A DNA stretch of 64,000 nucleotides from Streptococcus zalophi (GTDB taxonomy: Bacteria > Bacillota > Bacilli > Lactobacillales > Streptococcaceae), in NCBI RefSeq assembly GCF_016481285.1, contig NZ_JAENBP010000001.1, forward strand, positions 124,001 through 188,000. Direction: 5' to 3'. This document shows, piece by piece, positions 28,579 to 37,624 of this stretch. Positions within the stretch are counted from its first letter, which is position 1. Every line of letters begins with the position of its first letter. A program made the translations under genes and the position numbers. Under the pieces are notes generated by a model that did not search any database, was not told the origin of the DNA, and worked only from the letters and a program-made list of their open reading frames with translations.

Positions 28579-28745
28579 GAAATTTAATATTTTTCCTACA
28601 AAAAATTCTTAAAATCTTATCTAATATCCCTTTATAATAGTAATATCATGATTTTTTCAAACTATTCTATAACAATTCAAAATAATGACAAAATGATGAC
28701 AATACTTTAAGAAATTGTTTTCCTTTTTCATCCATTCTCATTTAT

Positions 28746-28753
28746 GTTATAAT
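28746..28753 (+). promoter_or_regulatory. Extended -10 of the LtaS-family gene
   Basis: TGTTATAAT, with the hexamer at 28748-28753, lies about 48 bases before the GTG start. No convincing -35 was found, as is usual for TGn-extended promoters. Confidence 0.65.
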
Positions 28754-28800
28754 TTAGTTTGAAACTCTTTTATGGAAAAATAGAATGAGGAAATAATTTT

Positions 28801-30969
28801 GTGAAAAAATTTAAACAGTTTATTTTAGAAATCATGAGTACTAGATTGGGATTTCTCCTCACCTTGGTAGGTTTTTATTGGCTAAAAACAATGTGGGCTA
28901 ATACCGTTGATTTTAATCTTGGATTAGAAAATCCTTATCAATTCTTTCTAACTTTAATTAACCCAATTCCTATTAGCTTGCTATTAATTGGCTTAGCACT
29001 GTATATTAAAAATACTAAACTATTTTATAGTGCTACTTTAATCATGTATGCTCTACTTAACTTGCTTTTAATTGCTAATGCTATCTACTTTAGAGAGTTC
29101 TCTGATTTTATTACGATTAATACCATGCTTGCAACTAGTAAAGTATCAGCAGGACTTGGTGATTCTGCCATTAATCTCTTACGCCCTTGGGATTTAGTAT
29201 ATCTTTTAGATGCTTTTATACTGGTGTTCTTATTAGTAAAAAGGTACATTAGCTTTGATAACAGATCTTTTAACAAAAGAGCTAGTTTTGCAGTGACAGC
29301 TTTGTCTGCCTTATTATTTTCAGTCAACCTTTTTCTAGCTGAAATTGATAGACCAGAACTCTTATCAAGAGGTTTTTCAAATACTTATGTGGTTAGAGCA
29401 CTTGGTATCAATGCTTTCTTGGGTTACGATGCCAATCAAACATACCAAACACAAAAAGTTCGTGCCGAAGCAAAACCAGAGGAAATTGAGACCGTTAAAG
29501 CTTACGTTAATCAACACTATGTTGAACCTAATCCTAATTATTTTGGGCTTGCCAAGGATCGTAACGTTATTATAATCCATTTGGAGAGCTTCCAACAATT
29601 TTTAATCGATTACAAGTTAACAGTAGACAACAGACAATATGAAGTGACACCTTTTATCAACTCACTTTATCATTCCAATCAAACTTTTTCTTTTTCTAAC
29701 TTTTTCCACCAAGTTAAGGCGGGAAAAACGTCAGATTCTGAAACTTTGATGGAAACATCCTTATTTGGTCTCAATCAAGGATCATTTTTTGTTCAATATG
29801 GTGGCGATAACACACAACAGGCTGCACCACATATTCTAGCTGAAAACGGAAACTATACTAGCGCTGTCTTCCACGGTAACATTGCCACTTTTTGGAATAG
29901 AAATAATGTCTACAAAGCTCTTGACTATGACTACTTTTTTGATCAGTCCTACATGTCAAAAGCAACTGATGATAATTCTTTCCAATACGGCTTAAACGAT
30001 AAAATCATGTTTTCTGATTCTATTAAGTACTTGGAGCACATGCAACAACCATTTTATACCAAATTTATCACCGTGTCTAATCACTATCCTTATCAGAACC
30101 TTTCAGGTGATGAGGTTGGCTTTCCATTAGCTCAGACAGATGATGAAACCATTAATGGCTATTTTGCTACAGCCAATTATCTAGATGCTGCGGTAAAAAG
30201 TTTCTTTGACTATTTAAAAGCAAGTGGTCTCTATGATAATTCCATTATCTTATTATATGGTGATCATTATGGTATTTCCAATTCACGTAATCCAAGTCTT
30301 GCTGAATTACTGGGTAAGGATTCTGAAACTTGGTCTGAATATGATAATGCCATGCTACAAAGAGTCCCTTATATGATTCATGTTCCAGGAACTGATAAAG
30401 GATTTATCAGTGAAACTTACGGTGGTGAAGTTGATAATTTGCCAACTCTACTTCACTTATTAGGGATTGATACTAAACAATACATTCAATTGGGTCAAGA
30501 CTTACTTTCAAAAGACAATAGTCAAGTGGTTGCTCTAAGAACATCTGGTTACTTTATCACACCACACTATACTAGCTATGGTGGTAGACTTTATAATACT
30601 GTCACCGGTGAAGAGATTACCAATCCTGATGAAAATACTAGCCTTGTGATTGATGAGATTAGAAATATTGCTAAAACGCAACTAGATATTAGTGATAGTA
30701 TCCAAACGGGTGATCTTCTTCGTTTTTACAAAGATAGTGGCTTGACACCAGTTGATTCTTCAAACATTTCTTATAATGATTCTTTTGAGATTTTAAGGCA
30801 AATTGAAGAAGAACTTGGTGATATGTCAACAAGTCTTTATAATCAAAATAATAATACTTCTACTCAAGAACTCTATAATGCTCCAAGTTATAGTGAACTA
30901 CATCCAGATTTGCCAGAAAATACAGAAATAGATGAGAATACTACTCATTCAAGTACACTAGAAGAGTAG
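28801..30969 (+). CDS. LtaS-family phosphoglycerol transferase
   Basis: A 722-residue membrane enzyme with about five N-terminal helices (to residue 180) and a large extracellular sulfatase-like domain. The catalytic Thr is T310 in KAGKTSDSETLMETS. Metal ligands lie in IIIHLESFQQF and LLYGDHYGISN. Such enzymes polymerise or prime glycerolphosphate lipoteichoic acid on the outer membrane face. Its C-terminal tail of about 90 residues is Ser/Asn/Glu-rich and not catalytic. The start is GTG after GAGGA. Whether it is the main LTA synthase or a second copy cannot be judged from this window. Confidence 0.88.
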   Translation: MKKFKQFILEIMSTRLGFLLTLVGFYWLKTMWANTVDFNLGLENPYQFFLTLINPIPISLLLIGLALYIKNTKLFYSATLIMYALLNLLLIANAIYFREFSDFITINTMLATSKVSAGLGDSAINLLRPWDLVYLLDAFILVFLLVKRYISFDNRSFNKRASFAVTALSALLFSVNLFLAEIDRPELLSRGFSNTYVVRALGINAFLGYDANQTYQTQKVRAEAKPEEIETVKAYVNQHYVEPNPNYFGLAKDRNVIIIHLESFQQFLIDYKLTVDNRQYEVTPFINSLYHSNQTFSFSNFFHQVKAGKTSDSETLMETSLFGLNQGSFFVQYGGDNTQQAAPHILAENGNYTSAVFHGNIATFWNRNNVYKALDYDYFFDQSYMSKATDDNSFQYGLNDKIMFSDSIKYLEHMQQPFYTKFITVSNHYPYQNLSGDEVGFPLAQTDDETINGYFATANYLDAAVKSFFDYLKASGLYDNSIILLYGDHYGISNSRNPSLAELLGKDSETWSEYDNAMLQRVPYMIHVPGTDKGFISETYGGEVDNLPTLLHLLGIDTKQYIQLGQDLLSKDNSQVVALRTSGYFITPHYTSYGGRLYNTVTGEEITNPDENTSLVIDEIRNIAKTQLDISDSIQTGDLLRFYKDSGLTPVDSSNISYNDSFEILRQIEEELGDMSTSLYNQNNNTSTQELYNAPSYSELHPDLPENTEIDENTTHSSTLEE

Positions 30970-30988
30970 ATTAGTAAACATACGTAAT

Positions 30989-31023
30989 AAAAGAAGCTAG
31001 AACATGTTATTCTAGCTTCTTTT
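30989..31023. terminator. Bidirectional terminator between LtaS-family gene and livF
   Basis: AAGAAGCTAGAA and TTCTAGCTTCTT form a 12-bp stem with a 7-base loop and A/T tracts on both sides, serving the two convergent genes. Confidence 0.85.
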
Positions 31024-31032
31024 ATTTTCTCA

Positions 31033-31737
31033 TTAACCACCTAGGTAGGCTTTTCTAACTTCATCAGACGTTAGTAAGTATTGACCAGTACCAGATAGAA
31101 CAATTTTACCAGTTTCTAAAACATAACCTCTATCAGCAATTGATAAGGCCTTATGGGCATTTTGCTCAATCAATAAAATGGTTGTCCCTTGTTTTTGAAT
31201 ATCTAAAATAATATCAAAAATCTCTTGAATAAAAATTGGAGCAAGACCCATGGAAGGTTCATCTAGAAGTAACAATTTAGGTTGACTCATCAATGCTCTT
31301 CCCATAGCTAACATTTGCTGCTCACCACCTGAGAGAGTTGCAGCATCTTGATTTTTTCTTTCTTCTAATCTTGGAAAGCGAGAGAAAACTTTTTTCAAAT
31401 TCTTTTGATTTTCCTCACGATTTGTTTTTAAAAAAGCTCCCATTTCAAGATTTTCTAAAACAGTTAAACCTGAAAAGACATGGCGTCCTTCTGGTACTTG
31501 TGATAAGCCAGAGGCTACAATTTTTCTTGCAGGTACTTTATGAATAGGATTTCCTAGAAAAGTAATTTCTCCTTTACTTGGCTTTACTAGTCCAGAAATA
31601 GTTCTAAGAATAGAGGTCTTTCCAGCACCATTGGCACCAATCAGACTAACAACCTCTCCTTCATTGACTTCAAAGGAAACATCTTTGACAGCTTCAATCA
31701 CACCATAGCTAACAGATAAATTTTTAACAGTCAACAT
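31033..31737 (-). CDS. livF: Branched-chain amino acid ABC transporter ATPase
   Basis: A 234-residue ATPase with GANGAGKTSILR, LSGGEQQMLAMGRAL and LLLLDEPSMGLAP, plus GLSQVPEGRHVF, a segment typical of LivF. With LivG it powers uptake of leucine, isoleucine and valine. It starts 2 bases after the livG stop. Confidence 0.93.
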   Translation of the reverse strand: MLTVKNLSVSYGVIEAVKDVSFEVNEGEVVSLIGANGAGKTSILRTISGLVKPSKGEITFLGNPIHKVPARKIVASGLSQVPEGRHVFSGLTVLENLEMGAFLKTNREENQKNLKKVFSRFPRLEERKNQDAATLSGGEQQMLAMGRALMSQPKLLLLDEPSMGLAPIFIQEIFDIILDIQKQGTTILLIEQNAHKALSIADRGYVLETGKIVLSGTGQYLLTSDEVRKAYLGG

Positions 31738-31739
31738 AT

Positions 31740-32504
31740 CTACTCCTCCTCTCCTAGATAAGCCTCAATCACACGCTTGTTGGTTTTAATCTCTTCAGGA
31801 AGACCATGAGCAATCAGACGTCCATACTCTAAAACATAAATCCTCTCGGTGACTTCCATAACAAGACTCATATCATGTTCGATAAGAATAATGGTGATAT
31901 TAAATTTCTCCTTCACCTGTCTAATCAAACTAGTTAAATCAGCTGTTTCCTGTGGATTCATTCCCGCTGCAGGTTCATCTAAAAAGAGAATTTTAGGGTT
32001 CGTTGCTAAAGCTCTAACAATCTCAAGACGTCTTTGTTGACCGTAAGGAAGATTCTTAGCCAAATAATCACTATACTTATCAAGATCAAAAATAGCTAAT
32101 AGGGACAAAGCCTTCTCTTTTAGTTCTTTTTCTTTATGATAAAACTTAGGTAGTCTCAGTAAAGAGGTTAAAAAACCTGAACTTTTATTGTTAGCCATAC
32201 CAACCAAGACATTATCTAAAACGGTCATATCTTTAAACAGACGAATATTTTGAAATGTCCTTGATAAGCCTAAGGAAGCAATTTTATAAGGCGTTTTCCC
32301 ATTCAATTCAGTACCATCCAAAACAATACTACCTTCAGTTGGTTCATAGACTCCTGTTAACAAATTAAACAAAGTTGTTTTTCCGGCTCCGTTTGGTCCG
32401 ATAAGACCTACAAGCTCACCCTTGTTAAGTTCAATACTAACATTCCCAACAGCGGTTAAACCACCAAAGTTTTTGGTCACATTTTTTACTTCTAGAAGTG
32501 CCAT
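31740..32504 (-). CDS. livG: Branched-chain amino acid ABC transporter ATPase
   Basis: A 254-residue ATPase with GPNGAGKTTLFN, SRTFQNIRLFKDMT, LPYGQQRRLEIVRALA and ILFLDEPAAGMNPQET, the LivG signature set. Its start overlaps the livM stop as TAATG. It pairs with LivF on the inner face of the transporter. Confidence 0.93.
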   Translation of the reverse strand: MALLEVKNVTKNFGGLTAVGNVSIELNKGELVGLIGPNGAGKTTLFNLLTGVYEPTEGSIVLDGTELNGKTPYKIASLGLSRTFQNIRLFKDMTVLDNVLVGMANNKSSGFLTSLLRLPKFYHKEKELKEKALSLLAIFDLDKYSDYLAKNLPYGQQRRLEIVRALATNPKILFLDEPAAGMNPQETADLTSLIRQVKEKFNITIILIEHDMSLVMEVTERIYVLEYGRLIAHGLPEEIKTNKRVIEAYLGEEE

Positions 32505-33460
32505 TATTTTTTGCCCTCCTTAACATTCTTAGTAAACCATTTGGATAGTATTAATTCCTTTGTTCCCAAAAGCCCACCTGGTCTAAAGACCATAACAAGT
32601 ATCAATGCTAGTGAATAAATAATCATACGTAGTTCAGAAACATTTTGGAGAAACATATTTAAAATACCAAGCACAAGTGCTGCAACAATTGTTCCAGTAA
32701 CAGAACCAAGACCACCTAAAACGGCAATAATCAAGTATTCAATTGACTTCATGACCGTAAAGTCTTTTGGAACAACCGTTCCAATATAACCTACATAGAG
32801 TGATCCTGCAATACTAGCAGTCATAGCCGCAATCACAAAAGTTAAAACCTTGATATTTGTTGTATTAACACCCATTGACTCAGAAGCAATCTCATCTTCT
32901 CTAATAGCGATAACTTGACGACCTAGAGGACTTCTCAGATAGTTTAAAATTAAGATAGTAATTAAGACAACAAAGATAAAAACAACAGGCCAAGTTGTGT
33001 ATGGAAGGATTCCAGATAACCCCGCAGCACCATTAGTCAATTCTCCACCGTTAACAATAATGATTCTAATGATTTCTGATGCTCCTAATGTTGCAATGGC
33101 TAGGTAATCACCTTTTAAACGAAGGGTTGGAATACCAATAATAAGAGCAACTACCGCTGCGATTAAAACTCCAACAAGCATAGAAATATAAAAACCAGCA
33201 TAAGTAGGCATTGATTTGGTTAAAATAGCTGTAGCATAAGCACCAATTGCCATGAATCCTGCTTGCCCAAGAGAAAATTGACCAGAAAAACCTAATACCA
33301 AGTTAGTTCCAAGCGCCATAATCATGCTAATACCAATACCCATCAAAATTTGAAGGTAGTAAATGCCTAGTAACCCTGTACTTGATAAAATGGCAATAAG
33401 TGCAAAAAAGGCGATAACTAAGAGAGCCCAAAGAAGATTAACTTTTAAGTTCTTTTTCAT
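32504..33460 (-). CDS. livM: Branched-chain amino acid ABC transporter permease
   Basis: A 318-residue permease with about eight to ten membrane helices. GFSGQFSLGQAGFMAIGAYATAIL, RLKGDYLAIATLGASEIIRI and IREDEIASESMGVNT are typical of LivM. Two bases separate it from livH. It forms the channel with LivH. Confidence 0.93.
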   Translation of the reverse strand: MKKNLKVNLLWALLVIAFFALIAILSSTGLLGIYYLQILMGIGISMIMALGTNLVLGFSGQFSLGQAGFMAIGAYATAILTKSMPTYAGFYISMLVGVLIAAVVALIIGIPTLRLKGDYLAIATLGASEIIRIIIVNGGELTNGAAGLSGILPYTTWPVVFIFVVLITILILNYLRSPLGRQVIAIREDEIASESMGVNTTNIKVLTFVIAAMTASIAGSLYVGYIGTVVPKDFTVMKSIEYLIIAVLGGLGSVTGTIVAALVLGILNMFLQNVSELRMIIYSLALILVMVFRPGGLLGTKELILSKWFTKNVKEGKK

Positions 33461-33462
33461 CC

Positions 33463-34332
33463 TTACACCTTCTCTTTCACATTTTTACCTAAAATTCCTG
33501 CTGGCTTAACCAATAAAATAATAATTAAAACAGCATAAACAACTGCGTCACGGTAGCTCGATAAGCCAAATGATACTGAAAATGTTTCTAAAAGGCCAAT
33601 GACAAAACCACCAATAGCTGCACCGGGAATGATGCCAATTCCACCCAAAACGGCAGCAACAAAGGCTTTAATACCCGGTGTCATCCCCATAAGAGGATCA
33701 ATGGAATTATAATAAAGACCAATTAACACACCAGCTGCACCTGCTAAGGCTGAACCTAATGCAAAGGTAAAACTAATAGTACTATTAACATTAATTCCCA
33801 TCAATTCTGCCGCATCACTATCCACAGAAACAGCACGCATGGCTTTCCCCATTTTTGTCTTTTTAACAATAAATTGTAGAAGAATCATTAGTAATAAAGA
33901 AACACCCAAAATGGTCAACTGAACATTTGTGATACTGATTGGACCAAAGTTATATTTAACGGTTTCTAGGGCTTGTGGAAAGGCTCTTGTATTAGCTCCA
34001 AAAAGATAGACCATGCCATATTCTAAGAAAAAAGAGACACCAATTGCCGTGATTAAAGCTGCAATACGTGTTGATTGACGAAGTGGTCGATAAGCCAAAA
34101 ATTCTATCAACACACCTAAACCTGCTGTGATTAACATTGTTAAAATAAGGGCAAGGAAAAAATTCATTTTAAATTGATTGATGAGATAGTAACCTATAAA
34201 AGCTCCCATCATATACAAGTCGCCATGGGCAAAATTAATTAGTTTAATAATACCATAGACCATGGTATAGCCTAATGCTAATAGAGCATAAACACTACCT
34301 AAAATAAGCCCATTAACAAGTTGTTGAAGCAT
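33463..34332 (-). CDS. livH: Branched-chain amino acid ABC transporter permease
   Basis: A 289-residue permease whose start (LVNGLILGSVYALLALGYTMVYG) and INFAHGDLYMMGAF segment are hallmarks of LivH. AVLGGIGIIPGAAIGGFVIGLLE lies near the C-terminus. It follows livJ by about 83 bases and is in one operon with livMGF. Confidence 0.94.
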   Translation of the reverse strand: MLQQLVNGLILGSVYALLALGYTMVYGIIKLINFAHGDLYMMGAFIGYYLINQFKMNFFLALILTMLITAGLGVLIEFLAYRPLRQSTRIAALITAIGVSFFLEYGMVYLFGANTRAFPQALETVKYNFGPISITNVQLTILGVSLLLMILLQFIVKKTKMGKAMRAVSVDSDAAELMGINVNSTISFTFALGSALAGAAGVLIGLYYNSIDPLMGMTPGIKAFVAAVLGGIGIIPGAAIGGFVIGLLETFSVSFGLSSYRDAVVYAVLIIILLVKPAGILGKNVKEKV

Positions 34333-34415
34333 GTATTCACCAAACTTTCTATAAAATAATAATATCTGGAAAGACTATTGCCTTTCCAGATATTGACTGT
34401 GAAGATAAGGCAAGA

Positions 34416-35585
34416 TTACTCAGCTGAAACAACTGTAGCAGAATCTTCTTTACCATCCTTAAGACCAATCATAACAACTGATTTCACTGGATTGTGATTT
34501 TCATCAATGGTTATAGAACCAGTAACTCCTTCAAAATCAGATAATTTCGCAAGATTTTCGGCAATATCTTTAGATGACTTAGCACCTTCTGTTGCTTTAG
34601 CAACCATGTAAACAGCGTCATAAGCTAAAGCTGCAAACATTGATGGTTCCTCACCATATTTTGCTTTATATTTTTCAATAAAGCCAGTGGCTGTATCTGA
34701 AATTTCTGAAGAGAATCCTGATAAATAATAGACATCTTTTGTCGCATCATTACCTGCTAATTCTACAAATTTTTCATCTCCAAAACCATCTGGTCCAACA
34801 ATTGGTTGACTAATGCCTAAATCACGTGCTTGTTTGGTTAAAAGCCCTGTTTCATTATAGTAACCAGGCATAACAATGGCATCAAAGTCTAAATCTTTAA
34901 TTTCAGTTAAGGCTGCTTGGAAGTCAGTGTCTTTTGATTGGAAAGTTAATTCCTTAACAATTTCACCTTTGTAGGTTGCCTTAAATTCCTTGGCAATTCC
35001 TTTGGCGTAATCACTGGAATTATCATAATAAAGAACAACTTTGTCAGCTTTTAAATCATCTGTTGTAAATTTAGAAATAACATTTCCTTGGTAACTGTCA
35101 ATAAATGTTGCACGGAAAACGTACTCTTGAACACTACCATCTTCGTTGACAGTCAAATTATCTTGCGTTCCAGAAGGTGTCACTATAGGAACACCCGCAG
35201 ATGTTGCATTTGGAGAAGCTGCTGCTGTTGCACCAGATGTTGCTGGTCCAACAATAGCATTAACTTTACTTTCTGTTGCTAAATTAGTTGTTACTGAAGC
35301 GGCTTCGCTATTTTCAGATTTATTATCTTTAGAAACCAACTCTATTTGTTTGCCATCAATACCACCTGCGGCATTAATTTCTTCAACGGCTAATTCAGCT
35401 GCATTTTTTTGGGGAACTCCATAAGCAGCCACACCACCAGTTAATTCAAAATTCAGACCAATTTTGACAGTATCACCAATTTCATTACCCTCAGAGTTTG
35501 AGGAAGTTGTTGGAGCACTACCACAGGCAACAAGAGCCGTTGTTGTTAAGAACGTCATTGCTGCTAGTAACAATTTCTTTTTCAT
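34416..35585 (-). CDS. livJ: Branched-chain amino acid-binding lipoprotein
   Basis: A 389-residue type I periplasmic-binding-fold protein with a lipoprotein signal peptide ending in LVACGSA (lipobox Cys about residue 21). GLNFELTGGVAAYG and IVGPATSGATAAASPNA are typical of Leu/Ile/Val-binding proteins. It would be anchored to the outer membrane face and hand substrate to LivHM. A promoter and a CodY-like box lie upstream, fitting repression when branched-chain amino acids are plentiful. Confidence 0.93.
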   Translation of the reverse strand: MKKKLLLAAMTFLTTTALVACGSAPTTSSNSEGNEIGDTVKIGLNFELTGGVAAYGVPQKNAAELAVEEINAAGGIDGKQIELVSKDNKSENSEAASVTTNLATESKVNAIVGPATSGATAAASPNATSAGVPIVTPSGTQDNLTVNEDGSVQEYVFRATFIDSYQGNVISKFTTDDLKADKVVLYYDNSSDYAKGIAKEFKATYKGEIVKELTFQSKDTDFQAALTEIKDLDFDAIVMPGYYNETGLLTKQARDLGISQPIVGPDGFGDEKFVELAGNDATKDVYYLSGFSSEISDTATGFIEKYKAKYGEEPSMFAALAYDAVYMVAKATEGAKSSKDIAENLAKLSDFEGVTGSITIDENHNPVKSVVMIGLKDGKEDSATVVSAE

Positions 35586-35627
35586 ACATTTTTCTCCTTA
35601 ATACAATTGTAATTAGATATGCTATTA

Positions 35628-35656
35628 AGAATACAGAATTATCTGACAATTGTCAA
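35628..35656 (-). promoter_or_regulatory. Promoter of the liv operon
   Basis: TTGACA (35656-35651), 17 bases, TATTCT (35633-35628). The -35 lies inside TGACAATTGTCA, a perfect 12-base palindrome, which may be an additional operator. Confidence 0.7.
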
Positions 35657-35678
35657 GGAAAACCACTCTTTTTTACAA

Positions 35679-35693
35679 AATTTTCTGAATATT
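35679..35693. promoter_or_regulatory. CodY-like box upstream of livJ
   Basis: AATTTTCTGAATATT matches the CodY consensus AATTTTCWGAAAATT at 14 of 15 positions. It lies 22 bases upstream of the liv -35. Confidence 0.55.
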
Positions 35694-35694
35694 T

Positions 35695-35946
35695 TTATTT
35701 TTCCCACAAATTACCTACAAAATTAAAATCAATATCCTCAAAATAGGATGGATAAACTTCTTTGACAAATTTTAACTCTTTTAATTTAACTACCAAAGAA
35801 TCAACCTCATCTTGATTAACATATAAGACAAGATATCTCATCCGGCGAGAATGGTAGAGACAATCTCCATACTTCATTATTTTTTTAGCATCTCTGTTAT
35901 AGTAGAGATGAACAATAATACCCACACGATTTGTTTTATCAAACAC
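35695..35946 (-). CDS. YlbG family protein (DUF2129, UPF0298)
   Basis: An 83-residue protein from a GTG at 35946 (MFDKTNRVGIIVHLYYNRDA, then KKIMKYGDCLYHSRRMRYLV). The family has no known function. The frame runs on to 35994, but AGGA eight bases before this GTG and the usual start of relatives favour the short form. It is followed by the CodY-like box and livJ. Confidence 0.8.
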   Translation of the reverse strand: MFDKTNRVGIIVHLYYNRDAKKIMKYGDCLYHSRRMRYLVLYVNQDEVDSLVVKLKELKFVKEVYPSYFEDIDFNFVGNLWEK

Positions 35947-36133
35947 TTTTACTTTCCTTTCATTATCTTTATTATCAGTTTTAAAATCCATCAATCATTT
36001 TAAATTTATTCTTTTAGATAATCTTAAAATATCTATAATTGAGCTTTTTATCTATTTTAAATTATAGCATAAAATCAAGGTTTTAGAAATCTTCGTTTGG
36101 TTTTTAAAAATAATAGCTAAACCATTAATACTA

Positions 36134-36173
36134 AAAAGAAAAAAGCAGTTTGAACAAGTTCAAACCACTTTTT
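36134..36173 (-). terminator. Intrinsic terminator after clpP
   Basis: GTTTGAAC-AA-GTTCAAAC extended by AAAAAG/CTTTTT with two mismatches, followed on the minus strand by a T-rich run. It sits about 16 bases beyond the clpP stop. Confidence 0.7.
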
Positions 36174-36188
36174 AATAAGCATCTTTTT

Positions 36189-36779
36189 TTATTTCAATTC
36201 ATTTGCTGCCATAATTTCATCAATGAAACCATAAGCTAATGTTTCTTCTGCACTCATCCAATAATCACGTTCAGCATCTTTATGAATTTGTTTAACAGTC
36301 TTACCAGAATTATCTGCTAAGATTTTTTCTAAAGTACGACGTGTTTTCAATAAGTGTTCAGCAGCAATAGCCATATCCGTTTGTTGTGTGCCACCACCAG
36401 TGCCACCCATTGGTTGGTGAATCATGTATTCAGCATGTGGTAACATGAAGCGTTTGCCTTTAGCACCACTTGAAGCAATGACAGTTCCCATTGAAGCAGC
36501 CATCCCCATAACGATTGTTTGGACATCTGCTTTAATAAAGTTCATCGTATCAACAATAGCCAACCCTGCTGAAACAGAACCACCAGGTGTATTAACATAG
36601 AGATAGATATCTTTGGTACTGTCTTGGGCATCTAGGAAAAGTAATTGAGCGATGACAGAATTGGCCATATTGTCTTCTACTGGGCCTGTTAACATAATAA
36701 TTCGATCTTTAAGGAGACGAGAATAAATATCGTAAGAACGTTCGCCTCTACTTGTTTGTTCAATAACTACAGGAATCAT
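36189..36779 (-). CDS. clpP: ATP-dependent Clp protease proteolytic subunit
   Basis: A 196-residue serine peptidase with its catalytic triad intact: S96 in [11 protein letters not shown]121 in [10 protein letters not shown] and D172 in DAERDYWMS. It forms a tetradecameric barrel that degrades proteins handed over by Clp ATPases. Its promoter carries a CtsR operator, so it belongs to the heat and protein-stress response. AAAGGAG lies before the ATG. Confidence 0.97.
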   Translation of the reverse strand: MIPVVIEQTSRGERSYDIYSRLLKDRIIMLTGPVEDNMANSVIAQLLFLDAQDSTKDIYLYVNTPGGSVSAGLAIVDTMNFIKADVQTIVMGMAASMGTVIASSGAKGKRFMLPHAEYMIHQPMGGTGGGTQQTDMAIAAEHLLKTRRTLEKILADNSGKTVKQIHKDAERDYWMSAEETLAYGFIDEIMAANELK

Positions 36780-36814
36780 TTGTCAATTTCTCCTTTATTT
36801 CTAATAATAACCTT

Positions 36815-36850
36815 ATTATAACCCTTTGGTCAAAGTTGGTCAAATATTTA
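36815..36850 (-). promoter_or_regulatory. clpP promoter
   Basis: On the minus strand TTGACC, 17 bases, TATAAT (36820-36815). The CtsR operator overlaps the -35 and spacer. Confidence 0.75.
36828..36844. promoter_or_regulatory. CtsR operator at clpP
   Basis: GGTCAAA-GTT-GGTCAAA is a perfect direct heptad repeat with a 3-base gap, the CtsR consensus. Its place over the promoter predicts repression relieved by heat. Confidence 0.88.
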
Positions 36851-36858
36851 ATACTCAC

Positions 36859-37488
36859 TTATTTTGTACCAAATAAACGATCGCCTGCATCTCCTAAACC
36901 AGGCACAATGTAGCCATTTTCGTTTAATTTTTCATCCAAAGCTGCAGTATAAATATCAACATCAGGATGTGCTTCTTGAAGGGCTTTTACACCTTCTGGA
37001 GCTGCTACTAAACTAACAAATTTAATATGACTAGCACCACGTTTTTTAAGAGAATCGACGCCAAGAATTGCTGAACCTCCTGTAGCAAGCATTGGGTCAA
37101 CCAAAAGAATTTGACGACGCGCAATATCATCAGGTAGCTTCACTAAGTATTCAACGGGTGTTAAGGTTTCTTCGTCACGGTACATACCAATATGACCAAC
37201 CTTAGCAGCAGGTATTAAACTTAGTAAGCCATCAACCATACCAATACCCGCTCTCAAAATAGGAACAATTGCTAGTTTTTTACCAGTCAGTTGTTTTTGA
37301 ATTGTTTTGGTAATTGGTGTTTCAATTTCGACATCCTCAAGAGGCAAATCGCGACAAACTTCGTAACCCATCAACATTGCAATCTCATTAACAAGCTCAC
37401 GAAAATCTTTTGTAGATGTTGTTGTCCGTCTTAAAATGGATAATTTGTGCTCAATAAGTGGATGTGAAATAACCTGAAATTTTCCCAT
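36859..37488 (-). CDS. upp: Uracil phosphoribosyltransferase
   Basis: A 209-residue enzyme with the PRPP-binding loop [15 protein letters not shown] and a C-terminal uracil-binding segment ([16 protein letters not shown]). It makes UMP from uracil and PRPP for pyrimidine salvage. A TGATATAAT extended -10 (hexamer 37527-37522) lies about 34 bases before its ATG, next to the murJ terminator. Confidence 0.96.
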   Translation of the reverse strand: MGKFQVISHPLIEHKLSILRRTTTSTKDFRELVNEIAMLMGYEVCRDLPLEDVEIETPITKTIQKQLTGKKLAIVPILRAGIGMVDGLLSLIPAAKVGHIGMYRDEETLTPVEYLVKLPDDIARRQILLVDPMLATGGSAILGVDSLKKRGASHIKFVSLVAAPEGVKALQEAHPDVDIYTAALDEKLNENGYIVPGLGDAGDRLFGTK

Positions 37489-37529
37489 GTTAATAAACCG
37501 CCTTCTTTTTTTATTCTCCCTATTATATC

Positions 37530-37552
37530 AAAAAATCCTCTAAAAGAGGATG
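37530..37552 (-). terminator. Intrinsic terminator after murJ
   Basis: On the minus strand ATCCTCT-TTT-AGAGGAT is a 7-bp hairpin followed by TTTTTT. It overlaps the upstream edge of the upp promoter. Confidence 0.75.
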
Positions 37553-37624
37553 ATAAAAAGTTATATTTTTAATCTTTTAAAAGGATTTTTGATAAACAAT
37601 CCTAATTATTTTAATGATAGAAAA

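Noticed and set aside
28563..28800. T-box or other amino acid riboswitch upstream of the aro genes
   Set aside because: No T-box sequence or specifier hairpin; the -10 box lies too close to the ATG to leave room for a leader.
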